DNA of 64,000 nt from Durusdinium trenchii (lineage: Eukaryota > Sar > Dinophyceae > Suessiales > Symbiodiniaceae), in the NCBI GenBank assembly GCA_963970005.1, contig CAXAMN010015335.1, forward strand, positions 757,174-821,173, read 5' to 3'. This document shows positions 1-10,625 of this stretch, in pieces. Position 1 is the stretch's first letter, and every line of letters begins with the position of its first letter. A model generated the notes under the pieces. It was not told where the DNA came from and did not search any database. It was given only the letters and a program-made list of their open reading frames with translations. The translations under genes were made by a program, and so were the position numbers.

Positions 1-397
1 TGCATAATGATCATATGCATAGATATATCCCGCAAACGGTTGATGTAATTATCAACTATGTGCAAAAAGCTGCCAGCTGCCAGAGATGCTCCCTTGACTG
101 TTAATAGCTCCGTCAGCAGTGCAAAGCGAAACTGCTTCATCCAGCTTCATCACATCTTAACATGGCATGCTCTGACTCAAGCCAGTTCAAATGGAAGACT
201 TCTCACAAAGATTCATCACAAACATCCAGGACCTTTCGACAGCCCCTCGCTGAAAAATGTAAGATGATGTAATATGGGCCCCCAACAATCAAACACCCAC
301 GACAACATCCTGAGGAAACTGGCAGGGTAAGTAAAATCTTTAGTCTTGAACAATTTCTTGCGTGCCCTGGCGTGGCTATTTGATTCCCTTTGCAAAA

Positions 398-532
398 TCA
401 AATCTCATCACGGTCATGACTAAGTGGACTGTCCCCGACCACATCCAACGACTTAGCCCTTGCAGGGCTTAGGCCTTCAGCCTCCAGAAAGCTTTGCAGG
501 CTTGGGGCGGAGAACAGCGCCTGAGCTTCCAT
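398..532 (-). CDS. Exon-like open frame, unrecognised
   Basis: A 45-codon frame starts at an ATG (MEAQALFSAPSLQSFLEAEG at its start) and ends in TGA. Codon third positions are mostly G or C, as in the better-supported exons here, and the sequence is predicted helical. It follows the ROK-kinase-like exon on the same strand, so it could belong to the same gene, but no homology is recognised. Splice boundaries are not fixed; one possible acceptor is the CAG in the fourth and fifth codons. Confidence 0.3.
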   Translation of the reverse strand: MEAQALFSAPSLQSFLEAEGLSPARAKSLDVVGDSPLSHDRDEI

Positions 533-533
533 G

Positions 534-755
534 TCAAAGGATGCTGGACCAGCGGGCGCCCCGAATGGCATTCTTGGGAGACATGAGAACCCACTTATTT
601 GACAGCTCTAAACCATCAGCTAGGTGAGCCGTGGCCATGGGACCCCCATTTAATCCGTTCAATGTGATGTTCTCAGAACGTACTGTATATATGTCTTTTT
701 CCACCAGGCTTTGCCAGTAGCTTAGGTGTGCCATCCCCAGCTTCAACTCATCCAC
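534..755 (-). CDS. Exon-like open frame, unrecognised
   Basis: This 73-codon open frame has protein-like composition, with pieces such as LKLGMAHLSYWQSLVEKD and NGGPMATAHLADGLELSNKW. It sits just downstream of the ROK-kinase exon on the same strand but in another frame. A run of seven G residues near 757-763 separates them, and losing one G would make the two frames continuous. That may be a sequencing error, a real frameshift or coincidence. No domain is recognised. Confidence 0.3.
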   Translation of the reverse strand: MDELKLGMAHLSYWQSLVEKDIYTVRSENITLNGLNGGPMATAHLADGLELSNKWVLMSPKNAIRGARWSSIL

Positions 756-777
756 GACCCCCCCTGCGCCGTGGCAC

Positions 778-844
778 GGTCTTCACGCCGGTGCCACCCA
801 CATCGAAGGTACGGATGAGACGGTTCTTGGTCGCCAGCTGCTTC
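778..844 (-). CDS. Exon of a ROK-family sugar kinase (glucokinase-like)
   Basis: The exon reads KQLATKNRLIRTF followed by DVGGTGVKT. DxGGTxxK is the phosphate-1 (ATP-binding) signature of ROK-family kinases, including polyphosphate glucokinases, which phosphorylate glucose in the cytosol or plastid. The acceptor is TTGCCAG just upstream (AG at 846-845) and a GT donor follows ACC at 777-776. Codons are strongly GC3-biased. Only this N-terminal catalytic piece is visible; the rest of the kinase (sugar-binding and zinc motifs) was not found, so the gene is partial in this window or its other exons were missed. The family call rests on one motif. Confidence 0.5.
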
Positions 845-999
845 CTGGCAAGTCATGTCATGCGAGCTCTACGGACCCAGTGAGCTACACGGACCCGGGG
901 AGTCCATGGCAACCCGGTTCGTCCGAGCGCTTTTCCTCCAGCACCCGTGGTTTTTCAGGGTGCTGATCGCCTGCAACGGACTATGACTCAGAAAAAGGG

Positions 1000-1970
1000 C
1001 ATCATCCAAGCAAGTAGAAGGACCTTCCCAGTGAACTTTTGAGATCCCAGAATGACGTCACTTAGGCTTTGAAGGATCCATCTAAAACCAAACATGACCA
1101 TTAATGGCTGACTTTTCCTCCTGCCTGCCAACAGCTTCTACCACCCTCAAGCAAGACTTGCCCGTGTTTTTTTTTGACTGATTGGCCCATCAAAAGTTAC
1201 ACTACAAATTGCATCAAATTGCCACTGTTTCGTTGTAGTTCGATTCTGGGTGGTGTTCTTTCGATACGTGACCTGCTAAGTATTATATCCAAACATTCCA
1301 TGGATTTTGTGGGGGAAAACAGGTCAATGCAGGCGTGTTTGGGTATTCCTTTTGAGCCACTGTAAAGGACGGTTTCAATCCTGCAGCACGACACTCCACA
1401 TCCATTCTTTCGAGGATCTAGGAAGGTACCTCCCTGCAGGGGATGGGAGCAGAAAGTCGCTGTTAGCAAAAAGGAATAGAACCCCGTCCAATAGACCTCC
1501 GTCTTATACAGGGGTTTGCCAAAAACTAGGGATTTGATCGAGGAGAGCTGAGGAGAGTATTATGGTTTTTGAAGCTCGTTGAATTACAGTGTTTTGCACC
1601 TGTGAATCCGACCTCCTTCGGAACACCCACACCTTTTGGCTGTGATATGTGCGATGCACGGCAACACTTTAACCGCAAGGGGTTTTCCAAATGGGGCCCT
1701 GGCTGCATCGGTATGCAACGAAGTTCGGACAGAGCTCTGTGCAGGTTCCAGGTATGTAGCATGTAGCAAACGGGGCATGTATGGGGAAGCAGTGTCTTAT
1801 TACATATCGGGCATGCAGCCAAACAACGTCTATAGTCCATCTTCTTTTTCTCTTCGGGTCCAACATCTTCAGAAGCTAGGGACACATGTTCTTCTATATA
1901 TCCCATGTGTATCTCCATAGGAAGCATCACAGCTGATCACAGCTGATCACAGCCACAGCCTCCACACCAC
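1000..1970. other. No convincing gene
   Basis: Open frames on both strands overlap here, including a minus frame with two CxxC-like pairs around 1740-1830, but none has splice signals or biased codons good enough to call. A short direct repeat of CACAGCTGAT lies at about 1928-1950. Confidence 0.4.
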
Positions 1971-1972
1971 TC

Positions 1973-2046
1973 TCAGCCAAGCAGCGCCAGAGCCGAGGCG
2001 AAGTCCTGCAGACTCTGGCATGGCACCTGCTTGTGAAGGAAGCGAA
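1973..2046 (-). CDS. Candidate terminal exon, unrecognised
   Basis: After an acceptor (CTGCCAG, AG at 2048-2047) the frame reads RFLHKQVPCQSLQDFASAL and ends at TGA 1975-1973. Third positions are GC-rich. It is too short to assign to a family; it could be the C-terminus of a minus-strand gene. Confidence 0.3.
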
Positions 2047-2361
2047 CTGGCAGTCAAATACAACCGTTGAGACCGGTCGAGACCGTATTACCCCCCAAAA
2101 AAAACACATGATCCTATAACAGTGGTTTCAGAGTAGATGGCACAATCCCCAAGTTCGGTGGTTTAGTAGTGGACCCACTGCAAGTAGTTCGGTGCCACAG
2201 TCTGGGCAGCACCTGCGCCGTAGCGAGCCCTCCTTGTTCCGGACCTGTGGAGACCAAGTGAGGCGAACGGAACAAGGACCCGCGGTGTCAGAGCCTGAGA
2301 CTCCACATGACTGAGGGCTTTGATCATATCCCAGCTTGCTCAAGTGATTATGTTTGTGCCG

Positions 2362-2421
2362 ACTGCTGCTGCTGCAGTAGCAGCATGCTGCATGCTGATG
2401 ATGATGCTGCTGCTGCTGCTG
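2362..2421. repeat. CTG/CAG-rich microsatellite
   Basis: Interrupted CTG, GCA and GAT triplets run for about 60 bp. Long reading frames across it give poly-Gln/His or poly-Leu/Met and are treated as by-products of the repeat. Confidence 0.75.
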
Positions 2422-3282
2422 GGGACACACCACACGATCAATGACGTCTTCGATGTGACTGTCACTCGGCCGCATGTTCTCTCTGATGTACCAAATGCAT
2501 GAACACCATTCCACAGCATTCCTAAAACTCTTGGAAGGTCTTTGGCATCGAAAGGCGGTTCAGAAGTGTTCGACGCAAATCAAGGAGGTTCGATTCCTCT
2601 ATATTCAACATTCAAGCTCCTACTGGTTCATGAATTCCTACTACAATTAAAGCCACAAACAGGAAACAAAAAACACCATATCGTAGCGGATCCCCGGTGG
2701 TGCAGGCTTCTCCCTTGAACAACATATAGAACCAGCCCACTCATGCGCATACCGTGGCAGCTGCTAAGCTGACCATGGAGCAAAACCTGGACGAACTTGT
2801 CCCGTCTTGGTTTTGTCCAAGGCCAGGAGCACGCTGCAACCAAGCACCAGGAAAGCAGGAATCCTTTGTCCAACAGCGGAGCCCAAAGCGAACACCCTGG
2901 AGCGGATCTCAGACGGCACACAGTGGTTTCATGTGGTTTCAGATGGCAAACAAGTTAGCCCAAGTTTGGTGGTCTAGTTATATGGACTTCCATCTGTTCA
3001 AGACATCTTGGGGTGCCATTTCTCACCTCTGAAATCACTGTCTATAGCTATAGGGGGACCTTCAAAGACTCCTTTAAAAAGCCCAAGAATATGCCCCTTG
3101 CCGGGGACTTGGGGGAATAAGAGAGGTCTCCCTCTGGCCCATCAGCCGCCACACGCCCATCCGCCTTTTCTCCCCGCGGGGCCATCGGGGCCACACCTTT
3201 GGACCTGAAGGTCCGCCCGGCCAGAAAAAAAAACGTCCGTCCCGCTTGGGTGAACAGTCCCAGAGCATCCATGGGACTGGAA

Positions 3283-3310
3283 TAAATATATATATATATA
3301 CAGAGAGAGA
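3283..3310. repeat. TA then GA dinucleotide repeat
   Basis: An alternating TA tract passes into AGAGAGA, next to a CCATGGGACTGGAATA motif of the dispersed foldback family. Confidence 0.7.
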
Positions 3311-3483
3311 TATGCATGTAATACCAACACCCCAACTGTTGCACTGCACAGGGAACGCTCACAAGTTTGATGGCCTCTTGCACATGGTGAACGTTTCAAT
3401 GTCTCTTGTTGAGCCAATCTCATCTCTGGCAAAACTGACTGTTCTACACATGGGAGTTGTCCAACAAAGCTATTCTTTTTGAG

Positions 3484-3890
3484 CTTGTATCGCCGGCCTT
3501 TCGCGACCCTTTCGCGTTTGCAGAAAAACCACAGGTTTTCCTTTCGCGCATTGTGATGAGCTTCACTGAGTTCACAGTGTTTGGGATATCTAAATACCTG
3601 TTAGTGCGCTGAGAAGCAGGCTAATTACCCTTTGTCAATTCATACTTGAAACAAATGTTTCAAGGCTTATTTCAAGGCCATGGATGGGCAGATGACCTTC
3701 CAGGCAATGCGCCCTTTCGCGGGCCTACCGCCGGCCTTTCGCAGCCCTTTCGCGAAAATCCGTGTTTCTGTTCGGGAAAAAGGATGTGTCATGTATTATG
3801 CACATTGTATGTAAGTCTAGGTTGGCACATGTCTTTCGCTGTCCTATTGCCGGCCTTTCGCGGACTGCAGTTTCCCTTTCGCGACATGTG
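3484..3890. repeat. Cluster of CTTTCGCG motifs
   Basis: CTTTCGCG and close variants recur at about 3497-3550, 3715-3755 and 3835-3885, often as GCCGGCCTTTCGCGACC. Spacing is irregular, so this is not a simple tandem array. The same motif clusters again near 16.3-16.9 kb. Function unknown. Confidence 0.6.
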
Positions 3891-3962
3891 TGTTTTAACA
3901 TTTGATCGAAATTCCTTCACTGGCAATAACGGACGGCCCTCACATCACCACTTACTTGTGAC

Positions 3963-3982
3963 TGAGCCAAAATGCCTGGGGG
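3963..3982 (-). other. Possible relic of the dinoflagellate spliced leader
   Basis: Read on the minus strand this contains CATTTTGGCTCA, a 12-base exact match to the conserved dinoflagellate trans-spliced leader (family knowledge), with about 16 of 21 positions matching overall. Genomic leader relics arise when spliced mRNAs are reverse transcribed and reinserted. No coding sequence follows, so this may be chance. Confidence 0.2.
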
Positions 3983-4219
3983 TATATCTAAGTTGACTGA
4001 CTAGTCTACTTACATCTTTTTGAGCCAACTGCCAAAGCTCTTTGCAGCGAGTTGTTGATTCTCTCTTGGATCTAACACATCCAGGGAAGCATGTTCCTAT
4101 CCTCAAGTGCCCCTTGACATCAACTCACAAAAATGAGCAAACACAACTATGCTGATGGTGGCGCTTTGTTGGGCCCATGCTTCCAAGACCATATCTTGGC
4201 TCTACCCTCTTACCTGTAC

Positions 4220-4262
4220 CAATGGATGATGATGGTTACGTTGCAGGCCTTAATCAAAAATA
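4220..4262 (+). repeat. Dispersed repeat family B, copy
   Basis: Contains ATGGATGATGATGGTTACG then TTGCAGGCCTTAATC, a diverged copy of a module also at 15265-15327 and 55476-55530. Confidence 0.5.
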
Positions 4263-4454
4263 GTAATGTTCTTGTTTACTTAGTTTACTCGTTTACTGAT
4301 GGCTGTACAGGTAAGATAGGTAAGTTCGGACACAAACAAACCATATGAATGTAGCGGCTTCACCCGACAAGATCACCACTCCACAGGGCTCCAGGCGCTT
4401 TCTTTCCCATCCGCCTGAGCGTGTGGAGCGAACTGAAGGGAAGAACAAAAGCTT

Positions 4455-4551
4455 CCAAGCCATCCATGGGACTGGAATAGTTACCAACATAAGGGTCGGG
4501 TAGGTAAATGTATGTAGCATTAGGTAGCTATTCCATCCATGGATGGTTTGG
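4455..4551. repeat. Short foldback element, family A
   Basis: The left end CCAAGCCATCCATGGGACTG mirrors the right end (reverse complement CCAAACCATCCATGGATGG), giving a ~97-bp unit with imperfect terminal inverted repeats of about 26 bp and an AT-rich centre. It encodes nothing and resembles a MITE. Related copies lie at about 5998, 14841, 15115, 22560 and 35501. Confidence 0.6.
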
Positions 4552-5179
4552 GGCTGGGCAATCCAAAACCTGCTGCTCAGGCTCAGGCCACACCCCCAAA
4601 CTGTTTAGCGTGGCTTGCTTCGGAGTTCCCACTCCATCCCACCCTCCCAAACGTTTGTCCACCAGTTTTGAAGAACGGATGGCCATCCGATTGGGCGGTT
4701 GACAATCGAGAACATGGGAAAAACACAAGGTCCGCGACACTGGACCCTCCCCAACGGATGTGCGTTTCTTGCATGTCATGCCAACACATGTCGGACCTGA
4801 GAAACCTCCAACCGTTGGGAATGGCCTCCAACCTACAGGGTCATGGCCTCCAAGCATTGTCATTGTTGACTTCCTCGACTCATTTCCCGATTCTCCGTCC
4901 GACCGGCCGACTCCCCACGTCGCTCCGCCCACGTGGCGGAAACGAGCCGCGGACGAAGAGCGCCACAAAGAAAGGCAGCCAGACTGCCTGGTGTTGGACT
5001 GAATGGCTCGGCCTGGTAGTCCCCGGATTTCCCCAAACATCCCGGTGCTTTTTTCCACCAATCTTACGGCCCGATGCGACTGCGACGGCGACGCCATTAC
5101 ATATGGTGTAAGCTAAGAGTGGATGGAAAATACAACTCCTTTTTGACTAGTAACTCTTGACTAAAGATTAAACCTCCTG

Positions 5180-5357
5180 TCATAATCCAAAATCACATTT
5201 CTTTGAGCATAAGGAAGGTTCGTGGAAGTCCTTGTAAGTGAGCACCATCCGCGAGCCAGCCTGTACATCTTCCTTGGGCAAAAGAATCGTGCAAAAATGA
5301 TAATTACCATGAAATACCCCAATCCTCTGACACATCTGAGCCCATTTCGCCCATTTC
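5180..5357 (-). CDS. Exon-like open frame, unrecognised
   Basis: After a good acceptor (TTTATTGTCTACAG, AG at 5359-5358) the frame stays open for about 58 codons, with protein-like stretches such as WAQMCQRIGVFHGNYHFCT and PKEDVQAGSRMVLTYKDF. A GT donor inside (GGTAATTATC, near 5302) could end the exon early. No family recognised. Confidence 0.35.
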
Positions 5358-5359
5358 CT

Positions 5360-7600
5360 GTAGACAATAAAGGCTGACCTTTGTTTCCCTGTTCGTTTGG
5401 GGTTCTCCCAATCCACTTTTCCTGGATAGGTATGCCTCACCCGAAATCGGACGACTCCGGAGACCTCCCAACAGACTGGGTAGGGCAGCCCGTACCATTT
5501 GCCCCCTCTCCCTACTCAAAGAAAAAGAGAAACCAAACAAACAAGCACACCGGCCCGACCCATCCCACCCCACCACACAACCGCTCCGCGCTCCTCCAAG
5601 GTGACTCCTGAGGCGCGGGTCGGACCAAGTCACCAAGTCCAGACTTTTTCAGATGGAAAGGTCAAATCAGTCTGATTTTCCAACTTTTCCATGTATCGAA
5701 ATGAGTCTCTTTTTGATGAACCTATGTTCTTTGCAACTCTTCCAGTCGATATGACCATCCCTCAGATCTCAACGTAGTAAAATGATGTAAAATGCAAGAT
5801 GTGTCCTAGTCCAGCCATCCAGCCAAGTGAAAGCAGTGGGCTGGGGCGTTCCAACTTCACCCCGCGTCCTCTAAAAAAACATGAGAATCCAATTCTGTGC
5901 TGGTCTTCTTTCTATTGCTATTGCTCCAAAAAATAACTCAACCTTCTGGAATAGGCTGCCAAGATCCATCCAAAGACCACAAACATGGACAGCTTTGAAA
6001 GCAGTCCTGGGATTGGAATAGCTACACACATTCATTTACCCCGTACATCCCCATACAAATGACCCATCGGTGTATATCCCAAACGCTCCATGCGACTGCC
6101 ATAGATGCACGCCTACATTGATTACCCTCTTTATATGGCAGTCCTGTGGAGTGTCTGGGTATAAGTTATAAACTCTTCCAGTCCCCGCCTGCTTTCGCAT
6201 CCGACTTCCGCGCCTGCACCGGACTGCGCAGCGACTTCCGTAGAGGGACCGATGGACGCCTGGGTTCGGCCGGGGTGGAGCATCGGAGCGGCTGAGATGC
6301 ACCGGCAAATGCACCTGCATGCTATGCCAACTCTGGAGGGATATCCTATCAGCTGTATCTGTATCTATAGCTGAGGGTAGTTCTATATACTCTATCAGTT
6401 CTTCTGAGGTATAGCTATAGCTGGTAGTTCCATCTACTCTTACCCAAACGTTGGACAAGTGTTGATTTTAAGCTGCGTTTGGTGTTGCATGGGTCACGGA
6501 CATTTGACGTGACACCTCGCTACAGCAAGAACATGCCAGAACCTTGACACCTGAGACTAGCGGGAGACTAGTAACTGAATGTTGACGCTTCTTTGTCGTC
6601 TCTATACTACAGCTTGGCTCAGTTTCAACTGCCTCCCACATACAGTACCGTTGATCCCAGGTCCACTGGCCCCTCTCCACCGTCCGGTCCCGGACCGCTC
6701 CTGGGGACACTCCGCTCCGCCGGTGGAGCTCCGGTCCGGCCGATGTGAGAGCGCTCTCGGGGGCCCTACGAGTCGGGGTCGCGAGGTGGAGCTCGGGTGT
6801 TTGCAAACACCACGATGAAGACGGCTTGAATACCCATTTGGAGCTCGGGGGTCAACACCTCGAGGGTCAACACAAGTCTTTGTGGATACCAGATTCATCC
6901 AGATTCCACGATATGACAAGTGACTCTATCTGGTATGAATATGTATGAATGGCCTACCATAGCCCCCTCCGCTCTACCCAACTGAGGACGAGTAACGTGG
7001 CTCCAGCAGCTGGTTGGTGGCGAGAAAAGAGCACCGGCTGTACTGTACGAAGCCAAAGCCACGCAGCATCAACGGGTGCACGCGGCTATGGTGGTTGTAA
7101 GCAGTTGTAAGCTAGGCTGACAGTTTGGTTGCTGGATGGGTTATTGTGTTACAACCTTTCAGTTTAAGATGGTTGTAAGATGTTGTAAGTTGACAGGTTG
7201 CTACACGATCTTCACTAAGCTGATGAGTGATACATGCAGTCGCAGTTTGGTGGGTTTGCTGGGTCCTGAGCCCTCCATTACAAAACCCAAGGCACTTGAG
7301 ATCCATGTATGTCATATATTACAGTACCTATTTTGAGGTAATTGATTGCACAGGGATCAATATATAGTAACTATTCCAGTTCCATGGATGCTTTTGGGTA
7401 TTTCTTGAAGTGAGGTGGATGTCCGGGCATGTGACGATCTATGGATTCCTGGAACCGAAATCATCTGATGCTTCAGGGTACAGTATATGTTTATGTCTTG
7501 TTCAAGGCACGTTCACATCAAATTAAGAATTGAGAATGGGATACAATCGGATACAATGGCATTATCGGATGATCGTCAAATGGCCTGTGATGTCGCAAAG
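5360..7600. other. No gene called; two GC-rich islands
   Basis: GC-rich islands at about 6180-6300 and 6650-6800 are open in several frames on both strands and cannot be assigned. A diverged foldback element of family A lies at about 5998-6105. The rest is intergenic-like. Confidence 0.35.
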
Positions 7601-7629
7601 CTTGGAATCGATCGCCGGGCGTGTTTCAG

Positions 7630-7739
7630 CCGGAGCCGGGGCAGGAGCCACCAGCCAGGAGCGATTCCTGCGAATTCCTCATCTTCAGGCAACAGGGTGG
7701 TGACAGCCTACAGCCTACAGTCTGCGACACTCTGCCGAC
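7630..7739 (+). CDS. Exon of a plus-strand gene, cut by an assembly gap
   Basis: After a GTGTTTCAG acceptor (AG 7628-7629) the frame reads PEPGQEPPARSDSCEFLIF and on to the gap with nearly every codon ending in G or C, which is strong coding bias. The downstream end is lost in ten N. It probably joins the terminal exon at 7807-7923. No family recognised. Confidence 0.45.
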
Positions 7740-7749
7740 NNNNNNNNNN
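7740..7749. other. Assembly gap (10 N)
   Basis: Ten undetermined bases interrupt the exon that starts at 7630. Confidence 0.99.
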
Positions 7750-7806
7750 CGCTACTGCCTTTCCAAAGCACCGAATCAACGCTTCTTCTCCTTTTTTGAC
7801 CCCCAG

Positions 7807-7923
7807 AAACCACCGGGCGCTTGCGTCAACTCGGTGAGGCAGGTGGAGGAGATCTCCTGGGTTTCGAGGATCGATGATGAACCCCGATCGGCTCATGTGC
7901 TGTTGTTGAGAAATTCTCTGTAG
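7807..7923 (+). CDS. Terminal exon of a plus-strand gene
   Basis: A textbook acceptor (TTCTCCTTTTTTGACCCCCAG) is followed by 38 codons ending at TAG 7921-7923, reading KPPGACVNSVRQVEEISWV then SRIDDEPRSAHVLLLRNSL. Codons are GC3-rich. With the exon at 7630 it makes the 3' end of one gene. The protein is not recognised. Confidence 0.55.
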   Translation, partial: KPPGACVNSVRQVEEISWVSRIDDEPRSAHVLLLRNSL

Positions 7924-9620
7924 AGCAACCACTGGAAAATGCCCTAATCTGGTGGAATCCATGGAAGCGGTGGCCAAAAATGACCATGGAAATTAATTTA
8001 ACTCCTCAAAAATGGTTGTGATTCGAACTTTGAACCCTGTTTGATTGGGGTGGTTCTAGTTCTAGCCACCAATTGGCACTCTCTGGGCCTATGATGCGGC
8101 AAGGCAAAGAGTGAGTGCTCACCAGCGAGCATGGCATAGCATGCTATGGGCATAGCATGCTGTGGCCATCCATCCAGCCCTTTAACGCCTTTAAGCCGTC
8201 AGGTGTCCGAGAAGCAGGACTGCCGGCAGGCTGTCTATCCTTACCATCTGTCATGTATGTCTGGAAATCTTAAGCATTGGTCAAAGGAATGGTTGAGGGT
8301 AACTCGGGTAACTGCTTCCCACATCAAGTACCTGGGAATGGTAGTAAGTAGTGATGCACCGCCATTCGCATCTGTCCCCCAATGATCCTTGGTGGTTGTT
8401 CATGTTGACCATTCCCACAATCGAAAGGGCTCTGTGACCACTCAATCATAAAACCACTTCTGATTCCAACTCCACCAGCCATAAAAGAGAGCTAAACGAA
8501 CAAAACCCCACTCCTCAAGCAGGGCTACGCGAGCCGTGCAAGTCTCCGGACATGCGTTGAACACCTGAGCACGTGCAAGCTGACAAACAAAGGCCGTAGA
8601 AAGAGCCGGTAAACTGCTGAGAAATCAACACCCCATAACACCCGCATATGGAGAGATTGTGCAACCCCGATTGAGGGGCGCTTAATCATCAACAGTCTAC
8701 ATACGGGTTTGCCTGAAGAGTCATGGAGTCATGGGAACCGCCAACAACCACCGAAAGAGCGAATATCCGGTGCTAGTGGACTTATCTGATGAGCGGCTGG
8801 CACATATTGGATCTGGCATATGATTATGGGTGTGATGTGTGTTGCATCTGCAAACTAGATTTAAATATAATAAGTACTATACATATAGGCTCATCTAACC
8901 AGAGCTGGGTGCCCTCCAAATAGCAGGTGGGTGTCCAAATTTCTACCCGTCCGGTAAACTCCAAAGCACAAGCTGGCAGCTTTTTCCAGGGACTCGCAGC
9001 ATTCGCTGCAATTTGCAAACAATCAGCACTTGCACGCAACACGTGCATCCCAATCAAAACCATAATGATAGCTTATAGCACCAAATTCAATTACCAGGCT
9101 CCATGCGCATATGCAACCAAGCCAGCAGGTCAAAAGGTTGATTCTTCGTTTAAGCTATTTTTCACTTTAATCTTCTACGTGACGCGATATTGTCCCCCCG
9201 CTACCACATCGCCTCAACAAGCCGCGGTTGAAAGAATTACGAAAGCCTCACAAGGAAACCTTCAGCGGACGCGACGGTTTTACTCGAACAACTCTCACCT
9301 CTTCCTAAAGCCCCTCAAGAAGCTTAAGGCTTCAACAAGCACACATCACAAACTCAAACAGGTTGTGGCTGCCAGTAAACTGGCACACTGGCTGCCAGCT
9401 AGCTGGCAGTCAATAGCCTACTAAGGTTAAGCGCACCCAGCTCAAAACCCCGGCCCTTCTACCATTTGGTCTTTGTTGGAAACTGAGGTGTCCTTACTGA
9501 ACCCACACAATTTAACCGTAAAACCGTGACAAGTCCTGTATAGCAAAACCTATGTGGCATATATGCCACATAGGTTTTGCAACACTTACTCCAAGTGAAA
9601 AGCGTTAGGTATAACAAGTG
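7924..9620. other. No gene called
   Basis: The longest frame (plus, 8927-9424, 165 codons) has AT-leaning codons and no clear splice sites; such a length is expected by chance in 64 kb. Nothing else is supported. Confidence 0.35.
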
Positions 9621-9624
9621 TTCG

Positions 9625-10010
9625 AGGTTTTCCTGACCAAAAAGATTTGGCTGGTTAAAAATTTGACGGGTTTCCTGGCCAAATGGATTTGGCAGGTCAA
9701 ATTGTGACGGGTTTTCCCGGCTGGATTTGGCTGGTCAAATTGCGACAGTTATTGTTTAACATCACATTTTTGGTGGCCAAATCCATTTGGCTGAGGGGTT
9801 GGCCAGAAAGCCCATCACAATCTGGAAGCTTGACTGGCCCCAGAAAAGCAATTGGCTTTTCAAAAAACCCATCACAATTTCATACGTTTTGGAAAATCAC
9901 GATTTGAAGTTCGGAGTGAGCTGGAAAGTCTGACGCGTCTGAAACGTGACGGGTTTTCCTGGCCAAATCCACTTGGCTGGTAAAATTGTGACGGGTTTTC
10001 CGTCTCCAAC
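9625..10010. repeat. Diverged repeats of a ~45-bp GGCCAAAT / GACGGGTTTTCC unit
   Basis: Units built from GACGGGTTTTCCTGGCCAAA and GATTTGGCTGGTCAAATTG recur about six times in both orientations. The central copies are inverted (CCCATCACAATT), so the block can fold on itself. It encodes nothing. Confidence 0.65.
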
Positions 10011-10594
10011 TCATTCATTCCTGCAAGGCCCCATTGATCGAGCTTGGCCGGGCGCAAGGCACTGAAGCTTCGGGCGCACATTGCACCTACAAGCTTCAGG
10101 TGCTTGCATCCGACTGCTCCAAGCATAATCTTTCAATCCAAGATTGTCGAGCCTCAGCTCTTGAGCCCCAATGCAACATAAATGTCAAGCCGAGAAAGTT
10201 TCACACGTCCAAGCTGGGCATTTTGAGCATTCAGCATATAGGCACAGTGGTTGGTGCTTCCAGCTGGCTCAGGCAACCCTCGGGGCCGCAAAGTAGATCA
10301 GACCCACATCAACACATGACTCCGCAGAGGGTCGAGAAAGATCTGGCAAATAGTGTGAAGTACGAGTTGGACCTATTGAAGTTGCAACGTCCCGGTCAAA
10401 GTCAAGCCTTTCTTTTTGCAGCCACGTTCTCCATCCACCTTAATAAAGTGTTTTGAAAAGCTTGAGACAAAAACTCTAAAGTGCGGCGCAAAACTTTTGA
10501 AATAGTGGTGCTTGGCTGCGGCGCCAGAAGCGGTGGATGATGTTGGTGGTTGTGAGGAAGGAGATGGTCTCTGCGGACTCTTCATGCGTAATGT

Positions 10595-10625
<31 letters not shown>

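Larger units (their letters stand above)
2100..3480. other. Gene-poor stretch with simple repeats
   Basis: No exon is called with confidence. A minus-strand island at about 2170-2265, after a CTCCACAG acceptor, is coding-like in two frames and cannot be resolved. A T-arm-like sequence at 2585-2601 lacks a matching acceptor stem. Confidence 0.35.

Noticed and set aside
2128-2514. Poly-Gln/His protein
   Set aside because: Explained by the CTG/CAG microsatellite read in frame.
2585-2601. tRNA T-arm-like sequence GGAGGTTCGATTCCTCT
   Set aside because: The T stem and loop look right, but no matching 5' acceptor stem, D arm or anticodon arm can be placed upstream.
4528-5111. Frames of ~190 codons on both strands
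   Set aside because: Both strands are open over the same stretch with no splice context that favours one; a few frames of this length are expected by chance in 64 kb.
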